Positions 1 to 5,767 of a DNA stretch of 5,910 bases are shown here, in pieces; the first letter of the stretch is position 1; each line of letters opens with the position of its first letter. The notes below the pieces were generated by a model, which did no database searches, was not told where the DNA came from, and worked only from the letters and a program-made list of their open reading frames with translations. The DNA comes from Candidatus Krumholzibacteriia bacterium (GTDB taxonomy: Bacteria; Krumholzibacteriota; Krumholzibacteriia; LZORAL124-64-63), in assembly GCA_014859985.1 (NCBI GenBank), contig JACZKN010000238.1, positions 1 to 5,910 on the forward strand, in the 5' to 3' direction. A program made the translations under genes and the position numbers.

Positions 1-465
1 CCGACCCTGCGGGATCGTGCCGCGGCGCCGCCGGTCCATTGGTTGCCGGCGACGGTCGAGGCGGCCACCGTGCGGTCGGACGCGGCGGCGGTGCCCGCGG
101 CGCTCGCCGAGGCCCTCGCGGTGTACGGGCGCCACGATACCGGGGCGGCGATCCCTGCGCTGGAGGCTCTCGAGCTGGACGCCGGCTGGGCGTCGCTGCG
201 GGACCTGTACCTCCTGTCCGCCCTGGCCAACGCCGGGCGCGTCGCCGCCGCCGAGACCGTGCTCGTCCGGCTCGACGCCGCGACGCTGCCCCACGGTCCC
301 CGGCACGAGGCCTGGTGGTACCGGTACGTCCTGCTGACCCGGACCGGACGCCAGGACGAGGCCCGGAGCCTGCTGGGGGACCTGGAAGGGGTCGAGGGCG
401 AGATCGGCGACCTGGCCCGGGCCGAACGCAGGCGGCTGGAAGCCGGTGCTCAGGGCAAGCCGTAG
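1..465 (+). CDS. TPR-like helical protein, C-terminal part (5' end outside window)
   Basis: The frame is open from base 1 to a TAG at 463-465, giving 154 visible residues. The real start lies upstream, so the internal TTG at 43 is not taken as a start. The visible part is alanine- and leucine-rich and helical. Its pattern is that of degenerate tetratricopeptide helices: YGRHDTGAAIPALEAL near residues 42-57, then a block containing LLSALANAGRVAAAETVLV, then WWYRYVLLTRTGRQDEARSLL near residues 106-126. The repeated 'GR..EA' helix turns are typical of TPR units. No signal or catalytic motif is visible. Proteins with such C-terminal TPR-like regions in related genomes can be zinc-finger anti-sigma factors next to CHAT proteases; this is only a guess because the N-terminus is missing. 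The 3' end overlaps the convergent CHAT gene by 16 bp. Coding status is well supported by GC3; function is weakly supported. Confidence 0.75.
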   Translation, partial: PTLRDRAAAPPVHWLPATVEAATVRSDAAAVPAALAEALAVYGRHDTGAAIPALEALELDAGWASLRDLYLLSALANAGRVAAAETVLVRLDAATLPHGPRHEAWWYRYVLLTRTGRQDEARSLLGDLEGVEGEIGDLARAERRRLEAGAQGKP

Positions 466-2741
466 AGCACGAATCCTGCCCAGTAGATCGGATGGGCGTA
501 GGGCTGCCGACCGTCGGCGTCGCGCACTTCGCGCAGCCAGCGGGCCGCCTCGGCGAGGGCGGCGGCGCAGGCCCCCGGAGCGTCGGCGGTGCCCGCGGTG
601 TCCAGGGCCCGGTAGAACCGGTCCATGAACAGGGCCGTGGCCCGGTCATCGACATCCCACCGGCTGGCCACGACGTGCCGGGCACCGCTGCTCAACAGGA
701 CCTGGGCCAAGCTGCTGTATTCGTTCCAGGTGCGGGGCCGGCCGTGGGCCGACGAGCACCCGGCCAGCACGGCCAGGTCGGGCCGCAGGTCGTAGAAGTA
801 GAGCAGTTCTCCGGCCTCCACGAGGTCACCCCCCGGACCGTCTTCCTCCCGGCCCGACACCACGAGCGCGTCCCGTTCGGGGACAGTCGCGTTGCGGATG
901 TGCCCGCCGAAGTGCGCCAGGCCCAACCGGCCGAGCCGACCTGCGGCGTCCCACTGTTCGAGCACGGCTTCGGTGGCGGCCGCGCCACCGAGGGTCCTCG
1001 CCGCCGGGTAGAGTTGCTTCAGGAGGGCGAGCTCGCCCGAGGTGTCGAGGGCGCGGAGTCCGGGCCCGGGGCGGCCCCCGTCGACCAGCAGGACGTCGCG
1101 ATCTTCCTCCGCAAGGGCCGGACGGGCGGCGAGATCGGCGAAGATCTCGAGCGCCGGCACCGTGGCGACCGCGGCCGGGGCCCCCGGGCAGAACTCCATG
1201 CGGACCATTTGCGACAGGCCGATGCTGACCACCGTCGTGACGCCCTGCAGGTGGGGGACGGCGGGACCGAGGATGCGGGTCGCCTGGCGCCGGAGCCGGC
1301 GTTCGAGCTCCGGGTCGGCCGCGACCGCCGTGGGCCAGGCCGCCGCCCGCTGCAGGGTGCGGCGCAGGGCGACGTCCTCGCGCAGGAGCGCGGCCAGGGT
1401 GTCCCCGGTGGCCGATTCGCCCAGGATCCAGCGCAGGCCCGTGTCCGGGCGGACCACCACCAGCCAACGGTCCTGGCGCCGGACGGTCAGCCGTTCGGGG
1501 TTGCTGCCCCCAAGCTCGAAGGAGACGGTGCCGACCAGGGCCGACCCCGCCTCCAGGTGGTCCTGAACCGCGGCGGCGGGCACCTCTGGTCCTTCCGTCG
1601 GCAGGTCCAGACCGCGGAGCGTCTCCTGGAGGTCCGCCCAGGCCTGCAGGGCCGCTAACGAGGCCGCCTGGGGCGGGGCGTCGGGCGGGGCCGCGTCGAG
1701 CTCGGCCAGGGCGATCCGGATCCGTCCATAGATGCGCCGCAGGTCGGCGCGGGCCGCGGGGTGGGCCTCCAGCCAGCGGCGCAGGCGGTAGAACTCCCGG
1801 GTCACGGGCGACTGGCTTTGGCCCCAGGTCACGAACGCATCCTCCCAACGCCCCTCCTGCAGCTGGACCCAGAGCAGGCGCCGGTAGCCCAGCGGCGAGC
1901 AGGCGGCAGAACGGGCGTAGCCGAAGGGGAAGCCGGGCCGCGCCGCCTGCTGGATCCGGATCTCCTGCAGCGCGGTCTCGCGGCAGGCGGCCAGGTCCCC
2001 GGCCAAAGCGGCCTGGTCGAAACGCAGCTCGCAGATCGTGCCCATCAGGGTGTGGCGCTCCATGCCCAGGGCCCGGAGTTCCGCCTCGGCTTCGGCAAGC
2101 CGTTGCATGGCCTCGCCGAAGCGGCCGGCTTCGTAGAGGTTCCAGGCCAGCCAGACGAGGTTGTCGGCGGTGTCCGGGTCCGGCGCGGGCAGGTTGGCGC
2201 GGCGGTAGGCCAGGGCGTCCTCGTAGAGCGGTACGGAGGCGGCGGAGCCGGTTTCGGCACGGATGAAGTTGGCGTGGGCCTGCTTGAGACGGCCGCGCAC
2301 CCGCGGGTCTGCCTGCGCCGTGGCCAGCAGGGAGTCGGCGGCCTGCAGGTCCGCGCGCGCGTCCCCTGCAGAAAGCAGACGACGACGGAGCAGCGCCCGC
2401 CAGAGCAGCGCTTCGCCCAGGTGCCGGTCATCGCCGCCGCCGGCGCGGGCGGCCGCCACGGCGGCATCGACGGCCAGGGTGGCGGCGAAATGGTCGCCGC
2501 ACTCGTAGGCCAGGCCGGCGATCCGGTTCAGGTCGGCCACCAGCCGGCGGGGGTCAGCGGTCCCGGCGGCGGCCGCGTCCACGGCCATGACGTAGGCGGC
2601 GATGTAGTCCTGGTTGCGGCGCAGACCTGCGAAATCCGCTGTTGCGGCGTCCCTTGCGTCATCGGCCACCGCCGGCCGGAACAGGCCTGCGGCCAAGGCG
2701 CAAAGCAGAACCAGCGTCTTGGGTGACGTTCCGAGGTGCAC
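450..2741 (-). CDS. Secreted TPR-CHAT caspase-like protease
   Basis: This 763-residue protein belongs to the CHAT (caspase HetF associated with TPRs) cysteine protease group, related to caspases and separase. A Sec signal peptide is visible: K8, a hydrophobic core at 9-20, and A24-V-A26 before D27 as a likely cleavage site, so it should act outside the cytoplasm. Residues ~65-320 are Ala/Leu-rich helices resembling TPRs. The CHAT domain spans about 500-763. The putative catalytic His is in HFGGH (610-614, His614 most likely). The Cys is C662 in LAGCSSAHG, followed by the signature VVASRWDVDD (690-699) and the family-typical ending HPIYWAGFVLYG (750-761). Both dyad residues are present, but Ile follows His614 where Gly is usual. 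The GTG start is the first in frame, gives the signal peptide, and has GGGAG a few bases upstream. Substrate is unknown. Family assignment is strong; activity is inferred. Confidence 0.93.
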   Translation of the reverse strand: MHLGTSPKTLVLLCALAAGLFRPAVADDARDAATADFAGLRRNQDYIAAYVMAVDAAAAGTADPRRLVADLNRIAGLAYECGDHFAATLAVDAAVAAARAGGGDDRHLGEALLWRALLRRRLLSAGDARADLQAADSLLATAQADPRVRGRLKQAHANFIRAETGSAASVPLYEDALAYRRANLPAPDPDTADNLVWLAWNLYEAGRFGEAMQRLAEAEAELRALGMERHTLMGTICELRFDQAALAGDLAACRETALQEIRIQQAARPGFPFGYARSAACSPLGYRRLLWVQLQEGRWEDAFVTWGQSQSPVTREFYRLRRWLEAHPAARADLRRIYGRIRIALAELDAAPPDAPPQAASLAALQAWADLQETLRGLDLPTEGPEVPAAAVQDHLEAGSALVGTVSFELGGSNPERLTVRRQDRWLVVVRPDTGLRWILGESATGDTLAALLREDVALRRTLQRAAAWPTAVAADPELERRLRRQATRILGPAVPHLQGVTTVVSIGLSQMVRMEFCPGAPAAVATVPALEIFADLAARPALAEEDRDVLLVDGGRPGPGLRALDTSGELALLKQLYPAARTLGGAAATEAVLEQWDAAGRLGRLGLAHFGGHIRNATVPERDALVVSGREEDGPGGDLVEAGELLYFYDLRPDLAVLAGCSSAHGRPRTWNEYSSLAQVLLSSGARHVVASRWDVDDRATALFMDRFYRALDTAGTADAPGACAAALAEAARWLREVRDADGRQPYAHPIYWAGFVLYGLP

Positions 2742-2810
2742 GGGGGACTCCCGGGGTGGGAACAGGTGATGCCGCGCTTGGCTGGCGAGAGGTGTGCTGG
2801 TCCTGTGTTG

Positions 2811-2839
2811 AGTCTATGGGGCCGCTCGGTTCCTGGCAA
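2811..2839 (-). promoter_or_regulatory. Candidate sigma70-type promoter for the CHAT gene
   Basis: Read on the minus strand, TTGCCA (2839-2834) matches the -35 consensus TTGACA at five of six bases. TAGACT (2816-2811) matches TATAAT at four of six, with an exact 17-bp spacer. Transcription would start near 2804 and give a leader of about 63 nt before the GTG at 2741. The match could be chance, because promoter consensus for this lineage is unknown. No comparably good match was found on the plus strand for the divergent gene at 2976. Confidence 0.4.
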
Positions 2840-2975
2840 CTCCGGTCGAAACGCTCCGGGAATCGGTGTTGGATCCGCGGGGTGCGGCTCGCTTGGACAG
2901 GTGTCCGTCACCGTGGCACGGCCGCCAGGCCGGAGCCACGTCCCCGATTCGACCTACGACCCGAAGGAGTCGCCC

Positions 2976-3590
2976 ATGTCCGCAAGGTACGGCACGACAA
3001 AACTGTTCTTCACCATCATCCTGGCGGTCGCCCTGCTGGGCGCGGTGTCCGCGTCGGCGGACATCAGCAACGTCATTCTCGTCGAGCAGCACATGCGCTT
3101 CTTCGCCGCATGCCCGGCCGGAGACATCGTCCACAACCTGTCGTTCTACCTTGTGGACGACTACGGGAGCCCCATCGTGGGCGCCAACACCCGCATCTCC
3201 TTCTACACGAACGCCGAGCCCTATTCGGTGGTCTTCTGCGACGACCCGACCGGGGGCCAGTCGGACTACTTCTATCCGGTGGGAAGCGAGGGCAACACCT
3301 ACCATTACACCTTCGCGCTGGCGGCGGGGGTCGAGGTCGACCACACCTCGCACAACGTCCGCATGCGCGTGGAGTGGGGGTCGAACTACGAGTTCTCCGA
3401 CCTTCTGCTTCCTTTCATCTCGAGCCCCGATCTGAACGGCGATCTGGTGGTCAACCTCGGCGATTATGGCGTATTCGCGACCATCTTCAGGGGAGACTAC
3501 GACTTGCGGGCTGACCTCGACAACAACGGGGAGGTCAACCTGGGGGACATCGCGATCCTCGTCAATCATGTCGGCCATACCTGCCCATAA
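2976..3590 (+). CDS. Secreted protein with C-terminal dockerin-like repeat pair
   Basis: The 204-residue product starts at ATG 2976, chosen because AAGGAG (2964-2969) sits 6 nt upstream and a clean signal peptide follows: hydrophobic core 10-24, cleavage after A26-S-A28. In-frame sequence upstream to 2736 lacks protein character and is not included. Residues ~29-148 form a probable beta-sandwich, Ig-like or adhesin-like, with Cys46 (in ACPAGD) and Cys88 as a possible disulfide. The C-terminus carries two EF-hand-like loops 28 residues apart. The first is D152-x-N154-x-D156 with N160 and D163; the second is D180-x-D182-x-N184 with N188 and D191. This spacing of acidic and amide ligands is that of type I dockerin repeats, with the first loop lacking the usual Gly after D156. 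The protein is probably extracellular or surface-attached and binds calcium; its partner is unknown and no cohesin gene is visible. A strong hairpin follows the stop. Confidence 0.88.
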   Translation: MSARYGTTKLFFTIILAVALLGAVSASADISNVILVEQHMRFFAACPAGDIVHNLSFYLVDDYGSPIVGANTRISFYTNAEPYSVVFCDDPTGGQSDYFYPVGSEGNTYHYTFALAAGVEVDHTSHNVRMRVEWGSNYEFSDLLLPFISSPDLNGDLVVNLGDYGVFATIFRGDYDLRADLDNNGEVNLGDIAILVNHVGHTCP

Positions 3591-3611
3591 CAGCGGGCAC
3601 CGCGGTCGCAC

Positions 3612-3640
3612 GCCCCCGCCGGCAACCGGCCGGCGGGGGC
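3612..3640 (+). terminator. GC hairpin after the dockerin-like gene, no T tract
   Basis: GCCCCCGCCGG (3612-3622) pairs perfectly with CCGGCGGGGGC (3630-3640), an 11-bp stem with a 7-nt loop, starting 22 nt after the TAA at 3588-3590. It is followed by TGTCGCAGCT rather than a run of T, so it is not a classical intrinsic terminator. The position and the similar hairpin after the next gene support a role in 3'-end formation or transcript protection. Confidence 0.6.
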
Positions 3641-3641
3641 T

Positions 3642-3776
3642 GTCGCAGCTGTAGGTGCGGAAGGCCTCCGGGACGGGCTCCGTCAGCAGCGGCGCGAAGA
3701 CCTCGACATTGACGGTGAAGGTCGTGCCGCAGGCGTCCGATGCGGTCGGAATATGCGCCTCTTGTCCTGCCCCATG
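3642..3776 (-). pseudogene. Possible decayed gene fragment, unknown function
   Basis: On the minus strand this stretch is open and reads like protein, including DACGTTFTVNVEVFAPLL and FRTYSCD, with alternating hydrophobic residues and two cysteines. In the 36 codons covering 3642-3749, 34 end in G or C; the exactly antisense plus-strand frame has only about 21 of 36. An in-frame TAA at 3777-3779 closes it upstream and no ATG or GTG start with a ribosome binding site is present. Downstream, the frame runs into the GC hairpin and loses protein character. The simplest reading is the remnant of a secreted or cysteine-containing protein gene cut down by deletion. It could also be a chance open frame. 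I do not recognise a family. Confidence 0.35.
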
Positions 3777-3879
3777 TTAGGTCTGGCCCCCCTCCTACGC
3801 TCTGCAGAGTAAGGCCCGCATGAGACCACGGGCCGGCGGGCGTTGCAGCGGCTCGCGGATCCTGCATTCCCGGAGCCGT

Positions 3880-3895
3880 CGCGGGCTCGCCCGCG
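3880..3895 (+). other. Small GC hairpin in the lipoprotein gene leader
   Basis: CGCGGG (3880-3885) and CCCGCG (3890-3895) form a 6-bp stem around CTCG, 15 nt before the AAGGA ribosome binding site of the gene at 3923. It might stabilise or modulate the leader, but a stem this short arises easily in GC-rich DNA. Confidence 0.2.
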
Positions 3896-3922
3896 GACCC
3901 CACTACCGAAAAGGACCTCCTC

Positions 3923-4582
3923 ATGAAGAAATACCTGATCATCACCCTGGCACTATTCGTGGTTGCCGGTTGCAGCCAGGACAGCGATCCGGTGGCGCCG
4001 GCGGCCGACGTTGCAGGACCCGCGATCGGCAGCGACGAGAAGGCCGGCGGTGGCGGGGCTCCCGTGGCGCCGGAATGCGGCTACCTGCTGTCGCCGGAGG
4101 GCCTGCAGGCGTTCATCGACCTCGCCAAGGCAGCGTGCAATCCCCAGAACTCCAACGTTACGGGCTCGAACCGCCACCGCGTATGGGTGGGCGGCGGCGT
4201 GATCGTCAACGACGAGAGCTACAGCATGCGCTGGCAGCAGGTCGACGGCGACTTGCTGAAGACCTACTACCTCAGAGACTGGTGCCTGTTGGGCGAAACC
4301 CACGGGTTCGATGCAGAGGGGGACATCGAGGTCACCCCGGAAATGATCCAAGCCAACGCCGACATGTTGCATGTGGCACTGCTTCCAGAGAACCGGGCCA
4401 CGATGATCTTCGACCCGTATGATCGGCCCGGAGTCAGCATCTACTGCGAATCATGGGTCAACGGCAGCTACCACGTGTATTTCGACTACATCGGTACGGC
4501 GGGTGCGCGGCGGGCCTTCACGATGCGGCTCGTCGTGACCGAAAACTTCATCCCGACCGTTCTACCGACGGATCCGCGCTGA
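3923..4582 (+). CDS. Exported lipoprotein of unknown family
   Basis: The 219-residue product starts at ATG 3923, preceded by AAGGA (3911-3915) at a 7-nt spacing. The N-terminus MKKYLIITLALFVVAGC is a textbook lipoprotein signal: two lysines, a hydrophobic core and a lipobox VAGC, with Cys17 as the lipidated residue. A flexible Asp/Pro/Ala/Gly-rich linker covers about 18-50. The folded part, ~51-210, has four cysteines (C52, C72, C121, C175) that could form two disulfides, and many aromatic residues, for example MRWQQ at 102-106 and YHVYFDYIG at 183-191, suggesting beta structure. No catalytic motif is recognised. Absence of Asp right after Cys17 (Ser18) would favour outer-membrane delivery under the E. 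coli rule; whether this lineage follows that rule is unknown. A GC hairpin follows the stop, and neighbours are separated by gaps, so it looks monocistronic. Gene and export are secure; the function is unknown. Confidence 0.88.
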   Translation: MKKYLIITLALFVVAGCSQDSDPVAPAADVAGPAIGSDEKAGGGGAPVAPECGYLLSPEGLQAFIDLAKAACNPQNSNVTGSNRHRVWVGGGVIVNDESYSMRWQQVDGDLLKTYYLRDWCLLGETHGFDAEGDIEVTPEMIQANADMLHVALLPENRATMIFDPYDRPGVSIYCESWVNGSYHVYFDYIGTAGARRAFTMRLVVTENFIPTVLPTDPR

Positions 4583-4598
4583 ACAGGGGGTAGGCCTC

Positions 4599-4622
4599 GG
4601 CCGCCCGGCTTGCCGGGCGGCC
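4599..4622 (+). terminator. GC hairpin after the lipoprotein gene, no T tract
   Basis: GGCCGCCCGG (4599-4608) pairs perfectly with CCGGGCGGCC (4613-4622), a 10-bp stem with loop CTTG, beginning 16 nt after the TGA at 4580-4582. The flank GGGCTGTC follows, as it does at the end of the hairpin after the dockerin-like gene. There is no T run, so termination is inferred from position and stem strength. Confidence 0.6.
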
Positions 4623-4770
4623 GGGCTGTCCCGCCCCACGGCGCGTCCCATCATGCCCAGAAATCCCACGACGAGAACTCAAGAAATCGATCGGTCGCCT
4701 CTTGGTCCTCGGAAACCCGTCACAGCACCCCGACCTGCCTCGGACGGTGTTGGCAACCTATGCGCGAACA

Positions 4771-4887
4771 CACTGGCGTGAAGCCGTTGTGGCCCATGCC
4801 CACGGACCACGGCTTGCCCAGGAGTTCGCTGGTTTTGTGGGCGTGGCCGAAGTGTCGGTCGGCGGCGAAGACGTGCGTGGTCTTGGC
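4771..4887 (-). pseudogene. Possible decayed gene fragment, unknown function
   Basis: On the minus strand this segment reads KTTHVFAADRHFGHAHKT and then LLGKPWSVGMGHNGF, which has the texture of a real, histidine-rich conserved protein. Of 38 codons from 4884 down to 4771, 34 end in G or C, against roughly 23 of 38 in the exactly antisense plus-strand frame. It is closed upstream by TGA at 4888-4890. Downstream the frame turns Arg/Cys-rich and reaches a TGA at 4720-4722, while a neighbouring minus-strand frame stays open, so a frameshift near 4770 is possible. No start codon with a ribosome binding site is present. Best read as a gene remnant; I cannot assign a family, and chance is not excluded. 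Confidence 0.35.
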
Positions 4888-4967
4888 TCAGGGGTTCAGA
4901 CCAGCCCAAGGACGAGTTGGCGGCCGGTGAGGGGAGTTGAGGAGACTTCACCCCGTCCCGCGGCGAC

Positions 4968-5576
4968 CTACTTCTTCAACCACCAGTACCGGATGAAGTT
5001 GTATGCGGCCAGGAACGGCAGGAGGAAGGCCGTCACCACGCCGAAGAGCAGCTTGCTCATGATCTTGCCAGCCTCGAAGCCGTCGCTCAGCGAGGTGTCC
5101 CTGCCGGCGGCCTTGCGGGCCGCGCGGTCGAGGTCCGCCCTGGTGACGGCCTCGTCGCTTTCGCCGGCGAAGGGTTCGAAGTCGTCGATGGTGGAACGGC
5201 CCCGGGCCAGGAAGTTCGGATACCAGGCCGAGACGATGTAGGCCAGACCGCTGATGATGAAGTAGATCCCGAACGACACCGGCGAGATGCCCTCGAAATC
5301 CGAGCCGCCGGGATCGATCTTGTTGGCGGCGAACATCAGGAGCGTCAGCAGGACCGCGAACACCACGGCGTTGATGCTGCCGTGCCACGAGCGGTCGGCG
5401 AGGCGATCGTAGTGGATGGTCAGGTGCTCGAGCTCTCGTCGGTAGTCGCCGTTCCCGGTGTTGGCGGAGGCGTTGTCTAGCAGACGCTTGATCTCCGCCA
5501 TTTCCCCGGTGCGGGTCGGCTTGTAGGTGCCGTCGACGGTGAACAGAAGGTGCTTGGCTTGCTTGAGGGATTCCAT
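4968..5576 (-). CDS. Three-helix integral membrane protein, unknown function
   Basis: The 202-residue product starts at the ATG complementary to 5574-5576, with GGAG (5587-5584) 7 nt upstream. The N-terminal ~65 residues are soluble and charged, with a helical stretch around 25-60 (MAEIKRLLDN, YRRELEHLTIHYDRL). Hydrophobic segments follow at ~67-84, ~99-118 and ~174-195. Between the second and third lies a charged cytoplasm-like stretch (130-170) containing DDFEPF and a likely helix RADLDRAARKAAG. The C-terminus ends YWWLKK. With three segments the two ends should lie on opposite sides of the membrane. No enzymatic or transporter signature is visible and I do not recognise the family. It converges with the lipoprotein gene across a 385-nt gap and appears to be a single-gene unit. 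High GC3 and the good ribosome binding site make the gene call firm. Confidence 0.88.
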   Translation of the reverse strand: MESLKQAKHLLFTVDGTYKPTRTGEMAEIKRLLDNASANTGNGDYRRELEHLTIHYDRLADRSWHGSINAVVFAVLLTLLMFAANKIDPGGSDFEGISPVSFGIYFIISGLAYIVSAWYPNFLARGRSTIDDFEPFAGESDEAVTRADLDRAARKAAGRDTSLSDGFEAGKIMSKLLFGVVTAFLLPFLAAYNFIRYWWLKK

Positions 5577-5618
5577 CGATCATCTCCGATTCGGGAACCG
5601 CGGGGGGAAGCCATTTCG

Positions 5619-5643
5619 CGAACCACCAGTCAATTATGGTTCG
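5619..5643. promoter_or_regulatory. Inverted repeat upstream of the membrane-protein gene
   Basis: CGAACCA (5619-5625) and TGGTTCG (5637-5643) are perfect 7-bp inverted copies separated by 11 bp. On the minus strand a CATAAT (5638-5633), one base from the -10 consensus, overlaps the repeat about 57 nt before the ATG, but no good -35 is seen at 16-18 bp. It could be an operator over a promoter, or a chance repeat. Confidence 0.3.
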
Positions 5644-5720
5644 TGGGGCGGGGGATGATTGTTAGGTATCGATGAAATCGAGTCCCGCGCGGGCTGGCCT
5701 TACATGATCGATCGCCACAT

Positions 5721-5742
5721 CTGCCCTTCACGTGAAGGGCAG
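5721..5742. repeat. Perfect 22-bp palindrome, terminator or operator
   Basis: CTGCCCTTCACGTGAAGGGC plus AG is identical to its own reverse complement over all 22 bases. As RNA it would form a 9-bp stem with an ACGT loop. It lies 25 bp past the stop of the right-hand minus-strand gene and about 144 bp upstream of the start of the membrane-protein gene. It could serve as a hairpin terminator for the former, although no T run follows on that strand, or as a dimeric-protein binding site; a central CACGTG is present. Confidence 0.6.
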
Positions 5743-5767
5743 GCTGGCTGAAACTGCAAAAACGGCC

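Larger units (their letters stand above)
3591..3922. other. Intergenic region between dockerin-like and lipoprotein genes
   Basis: This 332-nt gap holds, in order, the terminator-like hairpin at 3612-3640, a minus-strand segment with coding character (3642-3776), and the leader of the lipoprotein gene. The leader includes a small hairpin at 3880-3895 and ends in the ribosome binding site AAGGA at 3911-3915. I could not find a convincing -35/-10 pair for the downstream gene. Confidence 0.6.
4583..4967. other. Intergenic region between lipoprotein and membrane-protein genes
   Basis: The two flanking genes converge on this 385-nt gap. It contains the hairpin at 4599-4622, then about 150 nt in which I see nothing, then a minus-strand segment with coding character at 4771-4887. 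The last 80 nt next to the membrane-protein stop hold no clear hairpin, so a terminator for that gene was not found. Confidence 0.6.

Noticed and set aside
39..1658. A 539-codon plus-strand open frame running through the CHAT gene
   Set aside because: It is antisense to a protein with clear signal peptide and CHAT motifs, is dominated by Arg/Gly/Pro/Gln, and crosses the real frame of the left-hand gene. Long antisense frames are expected in DNA this rich in G+C.
1761..2726. A 321-codon plus-strand open frame antisense to the TPR region
   Set aside because: Low-complexity Gly/Ala/Val/Gln composition, no ribosome binding site, and it lies wholly opposite the well-supported CHAT gene.
2894..2906. 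GGACA-GG-TGTCC short inverted repeat between the divergent genes
   Set aside because: Only 5 bp per arm and no adjacent promoter match; too weak to call an operator.
2736..2975. An 80-residue N-terminal extension of the dockerin-like protein
   Set aside because: The frame is open but the extension overlaps the CHAT start, lacks protein character, and would bury the signal peptide. AAGGAG 6 nt before ATG 2976 decides the start.
4702..5241. A 179-codon plus-strand open frame
   Set aside because: Its right half is antisense to the membrane-protein gene, and its left half has weaker G+C at third codon positions than the opposite strand.
4948..5583. A 211-codon minus-strand frame covering the membrane-protein gene in another frame
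   Set aside because: It is Arg/Gly/His-rich without membrane segments; the 202-residue frame has hydrophobic helices, high GC3 and a good ribosome binding site.
5684..5693. CCCGCGCGGG palindrome
   Set aside because: A 10-bp GC palindrome is expected by chance in such GC-rich sequence and has no supporting context.
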